From Himantopus leucocephalus (taxonomy: Eukaryota > Chordata > Aves > Charadriiformes > Recurvirostridae), in assembly GCA_003993805.1 (NCBI GenBank), contig RSEF01000001.1, positions 212,744,727 to 212,808,726 of the forward strand: a DNA stretch of 64,000 nt. The letters run 5' to 3'. Within the stretch, counting starts at the first letter, position 1. Each line of letters opens with the position of its first letter. Positions 34,850-46,586 of this stretch are shown here, piece after piece. The notes below the pieces were generated by a model, which was given only the letters and a program-made list of their open reading frames with translations, was not told where the DNA came from and searched no databases. A program made the translations under genes and the position numbers.

Positions 34850-37800
34850 GTAAGAAGGTCCCCGTGAGGACCGGCAGCGTAACGCCCTTCACCGATTCCA
34901 TAAAACACTCACATGCCCCAGTCAATCTGCTGCTGTAATTTAGTGTGAAGGTGAAAAAACAAGGGAGAAAACAAAACCAACCAACAACTCCACGCTAATC
35001 ACAGGGCCCAGGGTAATAATCACAGAGCAGGAGGGCATGGGCTGTGCTGTGAAAAATGAGAAGGAAAATAAATACGAAAACTGCTTGTAAAATTTACCAG
35101 CTGGCATTAAAAGTTCTGCAATGGAAGAGTGTAACAAATACCAGCTTTGCCTAAAATCTACAACTGAGTTAATGGTTTTATACCCACCACCTGGTTGCAT
35201 TGGTCATGGAAGGTGATCTTGTGCAAGTCACCTTTTCTAGCAGGTTGTTATCAATTGCATTAAAAAACTATCTAGAAGTCACAGGAAAAGATCAGAGCCT
35301 CACTGTGTCACTCACTAAATAAACACAGCGAGGAGATGTCCTATTCCAAAAAGCTCATAATCCGCGTCAACAAGACAAATTTAGAGTGGGAGGAAAATGT
35401 ATTATGCTGCAGATGGTGCTGAGAAAGAAACCGATTTGCCCAAGGTCATGCAGGAAGTCTGTGGCAGAGCCAAGAACTAAACACAACTCTCCTGAAACCC
35501 AGTCTAAAAATAGTGCTTGATAATTGCACATGAACTCCAGAAAACACACATTGCACAGATAATCATCTTTTGACCAGTGTTTTGGAGGTACTGGGCTCCA
35601 CTTCATTATAATTTTCAACTGCACTGATAACTGAACGGTCACTTTCTAAATATAAACCACATTATTTGAAAGTCCTCTATCCAGAAATTCATATCGTGGA
35701 ACAAAAGGCACTAACAGATCGCATCTGGGCCAATGCAGATGCTTTTGGAGTGTGTCTGTTTCTGCTGCCCCCTTCCTAAGGGGAACCAGAAGGACCTCCA
35801 AATCTGCACCTTTGTCTTGAGAGGGGGAGATCCTGCTCCTCACAGTGTTTTCCTGAGGCTCCAAGGGGCCGCGTTGTCCATACCCGCACTCTGTCTGGTA
35901 GCGGTGCCCTGGATTTGATCCCATATTCCACCGTCCCCTGTTTAACCCCTTTAAAATATCCCCTGGAATACAGCTTTCATTTGCCCTTACGGAAACCTGT
36001 CTCAGGTCTCGGAAGGTGCCTTCCCCGTGTCCTCTTCTTATTCCAGCTCCATCTTACTTGTTTTCTTCACCAATGCAGAGGCGTTTCTTGCCATGCAAAA
36101 CCCACACAACTGGAAAACAAGGGTAACATCCTGCTGCACCCTTCAGGCACCCTCACTTGTCACTTAGGAAAGTTATTTACACATACATTTAGTGAATGTT
36201 ACGATGTATAAATGCTAATGAGTATTAGTAGAAGAAGTTAATGCATTTTTCCTTATTAATCAATCCTACCAGCATGGTAATGATTCCTGTTGTTCTTCTG
36301 GAGCTTTCTCCAGCAGGGAGTGAGCTCTGTTGATTAGCAAGACGATTTTGCATGTATATAACATTTTTGTTCATCTGTAACAATCTCATTATCGTATTTT
36401 TTTTTCTCAAGGAGGTGAGCAGTTCCCGACTTATGCTTAAGGAATAACTAGGGCAGAAGGAATCGCGTTGTCACCCATACGACCATTTTACAGTCGTGTA
36501 TCTGTCAGGTTCAGTAGAATTTACACCGCTGTGAAAGAGGATCGGGAGCAGGATGGCTGAGATGCCCTAAATCTGGTAACAAGGCAGGGATGGCCAGGAG
36601 CAAAACTCCTAGCTTCACACCTCAGAATAATTTGCTGGTTTGCAGCTGGTCTTTAAAGGTAAAAAGCTTCAAATGACTATTGGAAAGACAGTAACGTAAC
36701 TATCGTGTCTGATTAATAATGTCATCGTGCTCTACAGATACAGACCAGGAAACAGCTTTTAGGTTCCCGCATCCTGAGTAGCGAGAAGAATTTCTCCCCG
36801 TTTTCCTGCCAAGATGATCAGATTCGAGAAGATGTGAGTAAACCACTGCGACAACAGAGTATTTCGCTTTCTCTTAACTCGTTAATTTACACCGAAATGA
36901 TCATAAATAATTCAGCTAGTATAAATAAAAATAAATCCGAGCAGAAAGAAAAGGTTTTCCCAAAGATTCAAGGTTCAGAAGACAGGAAGACAGGTTTTAG
37001 ACCTGATGTTAACTGAACCAGCAGTGAGCTATTGAAGCTGAATCTCAGCATACTATCATAAATTATGAAACATTGACATTTCACTTTGAATTAATGCAAA
37101 GGGCTATTTATACACTCTTTTAGAGACAGTTGCCTGGGCAAATTAAAACGCTGTTTCCCTCAGCAGGCCAAATGTTAGCAACGCTGCTGGTTTTCGAAGT
37201 ATCAAACTATTTGCATATTGAAAATGTTTTAAAACAATCTGTCCCTCAGGGCTGCTGCGTGAGTTACTTTGAAAAGGTAATCAGTCATAATTCACTGGCT
37301 CCTTGATCCAAAATCTAACTTGATTCAAAATACTACTGACGATTTTCAGTGTGAGAAATTGCTCGTTACCTGGGAATTGCTTTCTGTTTGTAGGGCCACA
37401 GGCCACCAACATGGGAAAAGGCGTTCAATGGACTACGATTGCCTTTCTGGGCTCGTCACCACTGAAAGGTCTGGATAGCAGATAGCAGTGGAAGAACTAG
37501 GCATGAGCATGTAACAAAAATATTCACTATACTTTGCCTGAAATTTGAACTTAGGATGTGGCTACATATCAAAACATCAGGTTTTTTTGCTCATATGTAT
37601 TGGCAATGCTTTTGTCTTTCTTTTTTTTTCAAAGGGGGAAAATTATAACACTCCAAAATTACTTTTTGTGAGACTACTTTTTACAGACCAATATCTTAGA
37701 TGCCATTTCAGCAAAGTATCGGTTAAGAATGTGCTTAAATACTGAATGCTTAGACTTATAACCAGTGTTTACGTGCTTCACTAAACTGGGTTTTAAAACA

Positions 37801-38806
37801 GTTAAAATAATTATTTGAAATGTCATCCAAATTATAGGAAAATCATTCGTCACTTAGCAAATTTCATGGGGTTTGGGTCCATCGATAAGAACAAGATAAC
37901 CTGGTATCTCCTGCTCAGACCCTTTTCTTTTTCTCGGGGATAAAACCTCCTGAATCAGAAGTGCCTCGAGATTGATATGAACAAATCCACAGCTGAGCAA
38001 CACAGTCCCATATCCTGCAGGTGGGTTTCTCTCTGACTATCTGATTGCCTGTAGAGAAGAAGCCCCCTGGTTATACCAAGGACTTCTCTACAAATTTCTG
38101 GCAGCTTTTTTTGTCTCTTCGCACTTCTCAGGGCAGTGGGTAATGCTAACACAGTGTTAAGCAAGTTAACAAGTAGTGACAGCACTCATAGACTTCTCTA
38201 GAAACGTGATGTGGCAGAACAAGAGACCTCAATGGTGACGACACCAGAAATTTGCTTGGAGGCCGTTCTTTGCGTTCCCTCAAAAAAGCGATTCCTACAC
38301 AAATGTTATCCAAGGGCGCTGCATGGCACTGCTCTGCCGGAGGGTCAGCAGCAGAGGGGTTTGCAGCCTGCAGGTGCTCCCACAGGAATAGCGAAGGGGA
38401 TGGGTACAGCCCATAGCTTATCAACAAGAAAGATCTCTTGTTAATGCAGAAAACACTGCATTAGGGGTTTACCACGTCTCTCCATCTCATTTAGAGACTG
38501 CAATGAGATCACACACCACAAAATCCATTTTGACAGCGCGTGTTGAAGTATTTTTCTTGGATTATGCTGGATGATGCCTTGCAGCACAATGCTATTAGCA
38601 TTTGTAGCATCCGAACGTCAGAGGTTTGACTTAAACTCGTACAGTGAGGTCATCCTGCGTAGAAGGGAAACGTTCAAGCTGGTGTGTCTGCAACTTCCAC
38701 CATTTGAAGGATACAGTAATATTTGTGAAGGACCAGGTCAGCTTTTATAATTTAACTTTGATTACTTAAGTTCTCTTTTCTTTTTATTCTGTTTCTCTCC
38801 CCCCAG
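34850..38806. other. Non-repetitive sequence, putative intron
   Basis: No interspersed repeat. 37020-37320 is AT-rich and looks like a conserved-enhancer-type block by composition: several TAAT cores, an exact octamer at 37209-37216, and few low-complexity stretches. Overlapping short frames near 35646-35924 are mirror shadows on the two strands. Otherwise nothing recognised. Confidence 0.4.
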
Positions 38807-38985
38807 CCGTAGCCTGGTCTCATTCAAGCCCGGCTGCACGTAGCGCTGACTCCAAGAGGAGCGGATCAAATCCACAGCCTCCCTTCGTGGGGAGCAGACC
38901 TGCCCGTCAAAGAGGGTTGCTGTGTCATCGGTCAGCAGAAGGCAAATGGCGGGAGGTGGTGCTGGAACGTTTACCCTCCATCAGG
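38807..38985 (+). other. Candidate 179-nt exon, strong acceptor, open frame
   Basis: A very strong polypyrimidine acceptor (TTCTGTTTCTCTCCCCCCAG, ending at 38806) is followed by 179 nt of locally GC- and CpG-enriched sequence and a donor, CAGG then GTAATA at 38986. Starting from the third base, one frame is open for 59 codons to the donor while the other two carry stops at once. The phase agrees with the 34780-34849 candidate. The translated segment (rich in Ser, Arg and Pro, containing ERLPSIR at its end) is not a protein I recognise. It could be coding, 5' UTR or lncRNA. Confidence 0.42.
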
Positions 38986-40697
38986 GTAATAAGCTGCATT
39001 TGATGGCTTGATCTAACGTATCAAATCCCGCTCACAGAAAACCGAGAGCAGGGTTTTGTGGCTTCTTTTTTATTTTATTTCACCAAAACAGACCGGAGAG
39101 AAGAAGGAAGTGCTGTGCAGAGTCAGAAGTTTCCCATTCGTCTCACAGCTCTGCCAGTGAGTTTCTAAGGTAGCCTTTGATCTCTACCTTAACCTTCTTG
39201 AGTTTGAATTCCCATTTTGAAAAAATAAAGAGAGAGTCAGTGGGGATGATAAGACAAGAAAAGATGATCTTTTTGTGAATTTACTGGTCAAATTGCAGTT
39301 TGACTCCCTATTCTGCTGTCTGTATCTTGTGAGACTGTAGAGAAATCATGGGTTATCTCTGTGATGTAATTTTTCTGTCTGCAATACAAAACCAGAAACA
39401 CTCTTGGTCTGTCTCCTGGTTTTAGACAAATAAACATACCTATTGTTATGTATTTTACAGTGATTTACCTTCTAGAGGTCTGACTTCAACTGCCATAAAT
39501 AGTTTTGAGATTTCTCCCTGGAGCACTCTGAGGTCAGTGGAAAGATGCGGCCGAAGAAGTACGTTATGTTAGTTAATACACAAGAAAGAACAAAACGAAA
39601 GCAAGTTGACTGTATAAAAATTGTGAAAGGTCCTACAACCAGGGAGTAGAAAGCCCTAAGGACTGAGGATGCCGTGCCGCATAAGGGAAGGACTGATGTT
39701 ACCCACAGCAGTTTTGCATAGCTTTTTCTGTTCGTTGTACCAAGAACCGACTCCAGTAAACATTTAAACATGTGCTTAACTTGATAGACATGAGTGGCTT
39801 TTTGACTTCAGTTTTAATGCATATTTAAGCTTAGGCATAGCTGTTTGCGGGGTGGGGATTTAGTATGGGATTCCCTGGTCCTTTACACACATGATTTCAT
39901 TAGGTGTTGTCTGTTTCTGTAGCACTGCCTTAGGGCACGAGCCGAGCCCAGATGAAGTCAGCNGAAGTCAGGGGGAATCTCTACAGATTTTGATGGCAGT
40001 TGGACTGGACCCTTTATAGGAAATAAAAACAGATTTTGTGGAACATAAAAGCCAAAAAAAAATCCTCCTAAATTTGTGGGGATGAAATACTCATTTCCTG
40101 TTTTAGGACTAGAGACTTTATAAATCAAGTTTCTAACCAGAGCAAAATTTTACCAGCTGTACTATAAGCCGCTGAAAACAAGGGGAAAGTATAACATACT
40201 CTTAGCAAACCCTTAGTTTTCACTGAGCAGAAGGCATTGCTTGGCTGCACATAACAGTTCAGCAGGAGGTAACGATCATGTTTATTTGGGTTCACAGGTT
40301 CTTTTGCTGTTGTATGCTTTCATGGTACCTGGTTTAAAAAAAGTCTATGAAGAATATATTTACAAATGCCAGCTTATCTGTGGTTTCATGCCATAACTGT
40401 CATCTCACACGAGGTGAGATGACTTTTGGTTGCCATGCCAAGCCATCCTAGCTTAACTCGTATCACAGCTCCAGTTTCTGCTGTTGGCATCCACTCGTAA
40501 TAGAGTTACAGGATTAAAAACTTGTCATTCCTGAAAGCCTTCTTGGTGATGAGCAGAGTTTGAGACGTGTATTTGAGTCCTATCTGATTGCATTGTTATT
40601 CTCCCTCTTTTGGTGGCCACATTAATGACAGGTTGGCAGGTGCAACTCGTACTTCCAGCGTTGGCTTCACATGCAGTCCTCTGCCCTCTGCTTCCAG
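38986..40697. other. Non-repetitive sequence, putative intron
   Basis: No gene or interspersed repeat recognised. An N at 39963 is flanked by near-duplicate GAAGTCAG segments, suggesting a small collapsed repeat. An A-run lies near 40053. Confidence 0.4.
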
Positions 40698-40864
40698 CTC
40701 AATCATTCCCTAACCACAATCCCAGGTGCAAACAAATACGAATGGTGGAAAGCAAGGAGAAAAGAGCAGATAAAAGAGAGAAGAAAAAGGCCAAAAAAAT
40801 AGCTATCCACTGGTCAGACAAGAATATCTAATATGCCAGTGGTGGATGACTTCAGTAAAGACAG
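40698..40864 (+). other. Candidate 167-nt purine-rich exon
   Basis: Acceptor TCTGCCCTCTGCTTCCAG ends at 40697. The segment is strongly purine-rich (about 40735-40795, GAA/AAG-type exonic enhancer composition) and ends in the donor ACAG then GTAAGA (40865). Joined in phase to the 38807-38985 candidate, the frame stays open for 34 codons and meets TAG at 40800-40802. That stop is 62 nt before the donor, so a further downstream exon would make the message a nonsense-mediated-decay candidate. A weaker internal donor at 40726 could give a shorter form. Confidence 0.38.
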
Positions 40865-41898
40865 GTAAGAATAGTCGACTGTCTAATAGGACATAAAGAG
40901 GAAACCTGAGACCATAAAGGATGAAAGAACAGCTAAAATGAAAAGATAAAATGTGATAAAAGTCAATCAAGACAAGTATAGCATTGTCAGCTTGGAGCAT
41001 CTTTGTGTTTTGAGTGCTGGCACCTGCTGAGTGCCTGCTCCTCAAAGTACCAACTGGACCTGAGAAGTCAGAAGGTCCAGCTTTGGAAGGCCTCTAATTT
41101 TTTAGTGATACCCTTTTCCAGTTTCCTGCAGATAACTGCAAAGGTTACTGTCAGTACCAATTACCTACCCAGGAGGTTAGTCTCCGTCTGGGGGCTAAAG
41201 GAAGATCCAAAGGAAGAACAAGGGCTGAAGATGTTACAAATGCCTAATTACAGGTGCTGCAAGTTTTGGAGGGCAATTTGCAACAACTAGAAAGGGACCT
41301 CATTAATTGCTGGCTGTTCAATACTCGCTAAAAATCAGGAAGCTCCATCATTTCCTTCCATCTGGGAAACTGAATCATAGTTGCAACCCTTATCCTGGGG
41401 CCACAAGGGCAGAAATGGATTCTCTGGTTTCTATTAAGATGCAAATTGAGATCTTTTCCACTTTAGAGAAGTGATGGTATCTCTTTGTAGAGTGAATTCA
41501 TTGGTATCTGGTAAGTCTGTTTCAATCTTTTTCTTCTTTCTTGTAACATATTTTTATAAGTCTTACAGGAATTTAATATCTTTGAGATCCCTATCCTTCA
41601 AAACAGATTCAAAAGTTTTGGGAGCAGACTGACTGACAGAGGCAGTCATACGCAGTGTGACTGAACAAGACATTTCCTCAGCAAATCAAGCTGCAAACAC
41701 AGCTCGGAAGGAGCACTGCGTTGAGATCTGAACTGGGGAGACCCTCAGTGGGTTTGACATTTGTGATTTACACCTTATAAAAATGGGACCCTTGACTGAA
41801 GTCATTTTGCTTTCAGTCCTAAGTCAGTGGTGAAACTGCTGTGATCTTTGGTGAGATCGTTTTTGTGTCTTAATTCCTATAAAGAAGAACTTCCTGTC
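40865..41898. other. Non-repetitive sequence, putative intron
   Basis: Nothing recognised apart from an octamer at 41439-41446. The open frame at 41003-41290 (95 codons) has no domain-like features. Confidence 0.4.
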
Positions 41899-42477
41899 TG
41901 TCATGGTTTCATCTGGGATGGGATTGACTTTATTTCTAGCAGCTGGTGTAGTGCTGTTTTGGATTTGGGATGAGAATACTGCTGGTAGTGCACTGATGGT
42001 TTTGGTTGTTCCTAAGCACTCAAGGCCTTTTCTGGTCCTCACACCGTCCCACCAGCGAGTAGTCTGGGGGTGCACAAGGAGTTCGGAGTGGACACAGCTG
42101 GGACAGGTGACCCCACCTGACCAAAGGGGTATTCCATACCATATGACGTGATGCTCAGTATATAAAGCTGGGGGAAGAAAAAGGAAGGGGCGGATGTTCT
42201 GAGTGATGGTGTTTGTCTTCTCAAGTAACCATTACATGTGATGGAGCCCTGCTTTCCTGGGGATGGCTGAACACCTACCTGCTGATGGGAAGCAGGGAAT
42301 GAATTCCTTGTTTTGCTTTGCTTGCATGTATGGCTTTTGGTCAGCCTATTAAAATGCTGATCTCAACCCACGAGTTTTTTCTCACTTTTACTCTTCTGAT
42401 TCTCCCCCCATCATGACTGGGGGGAGTGAGCAAGCAGCTGTGTGGTCCTAGTTGCTGGCTGGGGTTAAACTGCAACA
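41899..42477 (+). mobile_element. Solo LTR of an avian endogenous retrovirus (ERVL-like)
   Basis: Matches a common avian LTR layout: start TGTCATGGTTTC, a CCAAAGGGGTATTCCATACC segment, a TGACGTGA element (42144-42151), TATATAA box (42159-42165), poly-A signal ATTAAA (42348-42353), CTCAACCCACGAGTTTT, a pyrimidine/purine-rich stretch with CCCCCC and GGGGGGAGTGAG, and the end GGCTGGGGTTAAAC...ACA. TG...CA termini are present. No gag, pol or second LTR lies beside it, so it is a solo LTR left by recombination. I could not confirm a target-site duplication. Subfamily naming is not attempted. Confidence 0.88.
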
Positions 42478-44498
42478 CCACCACAGACCACCTGACCAAA
42501 CCTATATTAAAAGCAATGGTCCTACAGAGGTCCTTTTCCCTTCACCCAAATATGCCTCACCCAGGTAATCCCTTTAGAGACAACACAAACCAAGGCTTTA
42601 TCATCCCACCCAACAGAGATGTCATCCTCTTTCCTCACCAGCACCTTTTCAGACAGAAAGGTGTTTTAATCTGAGCAGGTTGTGTGATGAGACTATGGCT
42701 ATTTGTCTCTGATGGAAGAGGTAGCAATCCATGGGAAAGGCACCTCCTGAAAGTAGCACCAGCTTCTGTGTTATGTTTAGGAGGCTACTGTACAAAATAT
42801 CCCAGTAATCTCAGTTGAAGAATGTGTTTTAATACAAAAGCAATCCTATTCCTAGTAGCAACATTTCAAGCCTTTATAATGTCTTTGTTACACTCTGCTG
42901 TTGCTCCGTATATTCCACAGGGCTTCTGGAGCCATTAGGGTGTGTGACATGCATACAATAAGGTTGTCAAACTACTCTTATGCCATGTATGTCAATTAAC
43001 TGCTGGGATTAACTACACGAGAGAGAAGTGGCAATGACAAACTGAGAGAACCAGCTAAAGGCAAGTTTAGGACAACAGGAGAGGAGAGAGATAGAGGAGC
43101 AGAGATTTAAGAGGCACACTTAGGAGATAGCTGGAAGAAATAAGAAAGGAAAGAACTCGAGGATCACAGGCTGGGGCTGCCTGGGGAAGGACGCATCTGT
43201 GAGAGACACGTTAAAAGGCTAAAACAAAGTAAAACCTGAGAGGAGTTGTTGAGGCACTTGAGGCACGGTCTGGAAGAAGAAAGCCCAGCAGGTGTTTTGG
43301 AAAGCTGGAGGCCATTTGCAGGTATGTATGTGTCCTAAAGATTGGTAATGCAATGTTGTGAGACAGAGAAGGTACAACAGATTTTACCAGAGTCCCAGGG
43401 CAAAAGCTGAGGCTGTCACCCTCTGGACTGCAGAATTCATCATACTGTTAGAGTCCTCTTCACCATCTGAAAACCAGGAGCTTATTGGCATTTCATCTGC
43501 TACTTGAAGGGCTTGAACATAGCATGGACCTCTCCTGAAATAAACTAATACAAAGTTTAAGAAAAGACCTATATATTTGTTTTAGCAAGCACAAATTTCA
43601 TGGGAGAATTCCTGGATTTATCTTCATTGGAGATCAATCACTTGATCAAGTGAAGTGCCACACTTCATTTATGCAGCGAGGCAAGAACTGGGGAGTTGCT
43701 AGACTGGACCCAACCAGACACCGGTGGGATTCAGCAGCCTGGCTCTGAGTGTGCCTGCCGCCTGATGTTTTGCAGAGAGAGGCAAGAAACGCCCTAACAG
43801 ATGATGAGGGAATAACTTGCAGACAGAAAGTTTCTTCTGGATAACTCCAGACAGTCATTGATTGGCTTCTGCCCTGAGGCATTACAGTTTATATCCCTAA
43901 TATCTTTTTATATTGCCTAATAAAACTGTTGGCTGTTGCCATTACGTGGGTAATGGACATTTATATAAAACTCTTTATGAGCTGTAGATGGAGATCATCC
44001 TCTTCACCACACACATGGAGCCACCTCTGGAGTAAAATGCAGTAGCTGTTTAATAGCCTGGCACTATTAATAAAACCCAGTTACACTGAAGAGGAAGAAT
44101 GACTCCTCATCAAGTTGGGACTGAATTAGAAATTTAAAAAACCAGATTTCCCTTCTCCCAGAAGAGGTTAGACCAACACAGGGCCTTTCTGTGTTTCCTG
44201 GAAGTCATTAACTCCAGGCAGTTTGGGTTTCTGTTGTATATTGCCTTTAGAGAGAAAACCATGGCATTTGAAGTGTACCATGGAGGAGTTCCTCTCCAAG
44301 GGTCATCTGCTGCAGCTTGAGAAGGACAGCAAATTCCAGCATCCACTGAATTAATCCAAACATGTTTCTTCACGGAGATCTGATGTAGAAAAAAAAAAAA
44401 CCATGCTTGAGCATATTTGCCTTTAGTCCTTTATTATTTTGTACTCTTCGTCACTTGAAATCATTTTTTGTGTTTTTCTTTTAATTCTACTTTTGCAG
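42478..44498. other. Non-repetitive sequence, putative intron
   Basis: No gene or repeat recognised. 43020-43320 is purine-rich on the + strand (GAGAGA/GGAAG-like). An A-run lies at 44389-44400 shortly before the next candidate exon. Confidence 0.4.
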
Positions 44499-44675
44499 AC
44501 GACAAGAAATTATTCCTCTGGGAATGAAGAAAAGTCATCGTTGAAAGTAAAAGTGATAACTGACTGCCATTTTCCTTCACAGAACCATTGTTCAAAAGAC
44601 AGAGTGAAATATAACTACAGAAATTATGAAGTCCTTGGTCTTGTCAAGAGAAAGGACTGCCTGAAAGAGATGTAA
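44499..44675 (+). other. Candidate terminal exon, open for 58 codons then stop
   Basis: A long T-rich acceptor (TTTTAATTCTACTTTTGCAG, ending at 44498) is followed by a frame open from the first base for 58 codons and ending in TAA at 44673-44675. The residues begin TTRNYSSGNEEKSSLKVKV, end KRKDCLKEM and are Lys-rich; I do not recognise them. If this is a last exon it could run to AATAAA at 45581-45586. The open frame also extends upstream across the acceptor, so openness alone is weak evidence. Confidence 0.33.
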
Positions 44676-45979
44676 ATAGCTAAAAATGTTAAAAAAAAAG
44701 CAATTCAGGCAATATTTGCAGAGAGTTTACATAACATTTCAAGTCTATGAGAAGAGAACAATTTCTATTTTATTTGGTTTACACAGTATATAACATTTGA
44801 TGCAAAAATCTATTTCAGAAAGAAATTGATTTTTTTTCCCCTCTCATTGCTTTTGTACACGTAACAGTATCCAGCACTTATGTAAAGATTTCTATCTTCA
44901 AAAGATGAGAATTAGTTAAAAGCAAATTAAAAAATAATCTCCATAATCTCCCAAGGATAAATATTCCCTTCCTATGGTATTTGGGGAAACTGAGAACAAG
45001 CTTAAGTGGATCGATGAGGGCTTCCTGTACCTGAGCCTGCGTTAGAACAGCAGAGTCCTTGTCTCACGGGTTTTCCTCCTAAAAAGGTGGAGGGGGTTGT
45101 ACCCATACCATTAAGTTCCCCATCTTTCTTAACTACATGCCATCATTATAGCATATCTTATCCATTTGAGTTAATCGGATATAAAACATTAACTTTCGCA
45201 GAGGTATTAGAGCTTCACCAAAGAGCACTCACAGATATTACAGAGTAACATCAAAATTAACATGGAAGCAATTTAGTCCTTCAGTTTAAATGCCTTCAGC
45301 AAAGGATTAAGATTTTCCCACCACCACTCAAGCAATTCCTTACATACTCCCTGCTTATCGTGCTCCCCTTACTTATTGTGCTAGTTACCTTTTTAACATA
45401 AAAGCGATGCTGGGAATCTTTCCTTTGGTTCCTGATAGGATGTTTCATCATTCAATTCAAAAAAAGAAAGTGCCAGCATTTTCACCAATGCATTGCTTAT
45501 ACTTTTTACTAGATATTACCTGTAATATCCAGATGACTTAACGTTTGCGAAGTTTTCTCCCCTCCGGGGCAAAGACTGAAAATAAATGCCGATATGAGAA
45601 GGATTATGGGATGGGGAAGGCAGTGTTCATTAATACATCCCAATCAAGCCTGATGAGAAAGCCTTGCATATCGATGATGTGGATTAGCAATGAAATAGGA
45701 TAAAACAAACATTTTTCCTGCTGGTAGAGTGATAGTGCTGAAAAGGCTGAGGGAATTTTGGCTTGCAGCAAATAAGCTGCTCTCCTCTTGCAGTGCACCA
45801 GGTGAAAGTTAAGTTCTCTGCTGTCAGATTACAAGAGACAGTGTAGGTGAAGGCGAACAGCAAATGTAGCCATCAACACATTTCATCCAGAGGGGCAATC
45901 AGCACGAGCTTGGTGTGTGCACCCATGCCCCTTTATATACCAGAATATGCATTTTTTTAAAATTTTCGCAGGTGAAAAT
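44676..45979. other. AT-rich sequence, possible 3' UTR of the preceding candidate
   Basis: Contains AATAAA at 45581-45586 followed by a GT-containing stretch. Otherwise nothing recognised. Confidence 0.3.
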
Positions 45980-46586
45980 TCATAGAATGGTTTAGGTTGG
46001 AAGGCACCTTAAAGATCATCTAGTTCCAACCCCCCTGCCATGGGCAGGGACACCTCCCACTAGACCAGGTTGCTCAAAGCCCCATCCAACCTGGCCTTGA
46101 ACACTTCCAGGGATGGGGAACTTCCATGGGCAATTTGTCCCAGTGTCTCACCACCCTCACAGTGAAAAATTTCTTCTTAATATCTAATCTAAATCTACCC
46201 TCTTCCAGTTTCAAGCCATTCCCTCTCATCCCATCATTACATGCCCTTGTAGAAAGTCCCTCTCCAGCTTTCTTGTAGGCCCTCTTCAGATACGGGAAAG
46301 CTGCTATAAAGCGTCCCCGGAGTCTTCTCTTCTCCAGGCTGAACAACCCCAACTCTCTCAGCCTGTCCTCACAGCAGAGGTGCTCCAGCCCCCTAATCAT
46401 CTTTGTGGCCCTCCTCTGTGCCCGCTCCAACGGGTCCATGTCCTTCTTATGTTGAGGGTTCCAGAGCTGGACGCTGTACTCCAGAGGTCTCATGAGAGTG
46501 TAGTAGAGGGGCAGAATCGCCTCCTTCAACCTGCTGGCCACACTTCTTTTGATGCAGCCCAGGATACAGTTCATGTGATGCACTGA
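45980..46586 (-). mobile_element. CR1 fragment with a 169-codon ORF2 C-terminus
   Basis: About 600 bp in reverse orientation, from the octamer end (TCATAGAATGG) through the 3' UTR into ORF2. The - strand frame 46074-46583 is open for 169 codons and carries the typical CR1 C-terminal sequence: LGCIKRSVASR, WNPQHKKDMDPLERAQRRA, RLRELGLFSLEKRRLRG, GRFRLDIKKKFFTVRVVRHW. The frame then departs from the usual DxxLP...L ending, indicating a frameshift near 46110. It is the best preserved coding CR1 piece here, with no RT or endonuclease domain, so it cannot move by itself. Confidence 0.95.

Noticed and set aside
41899..42477. Target-site duplication for the solo LTR
   Set aside because: The five bases on each side (CTGTC and CCACC) do not match, so I do not claim one. 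Mutation or an uncertain boundary may explain this.
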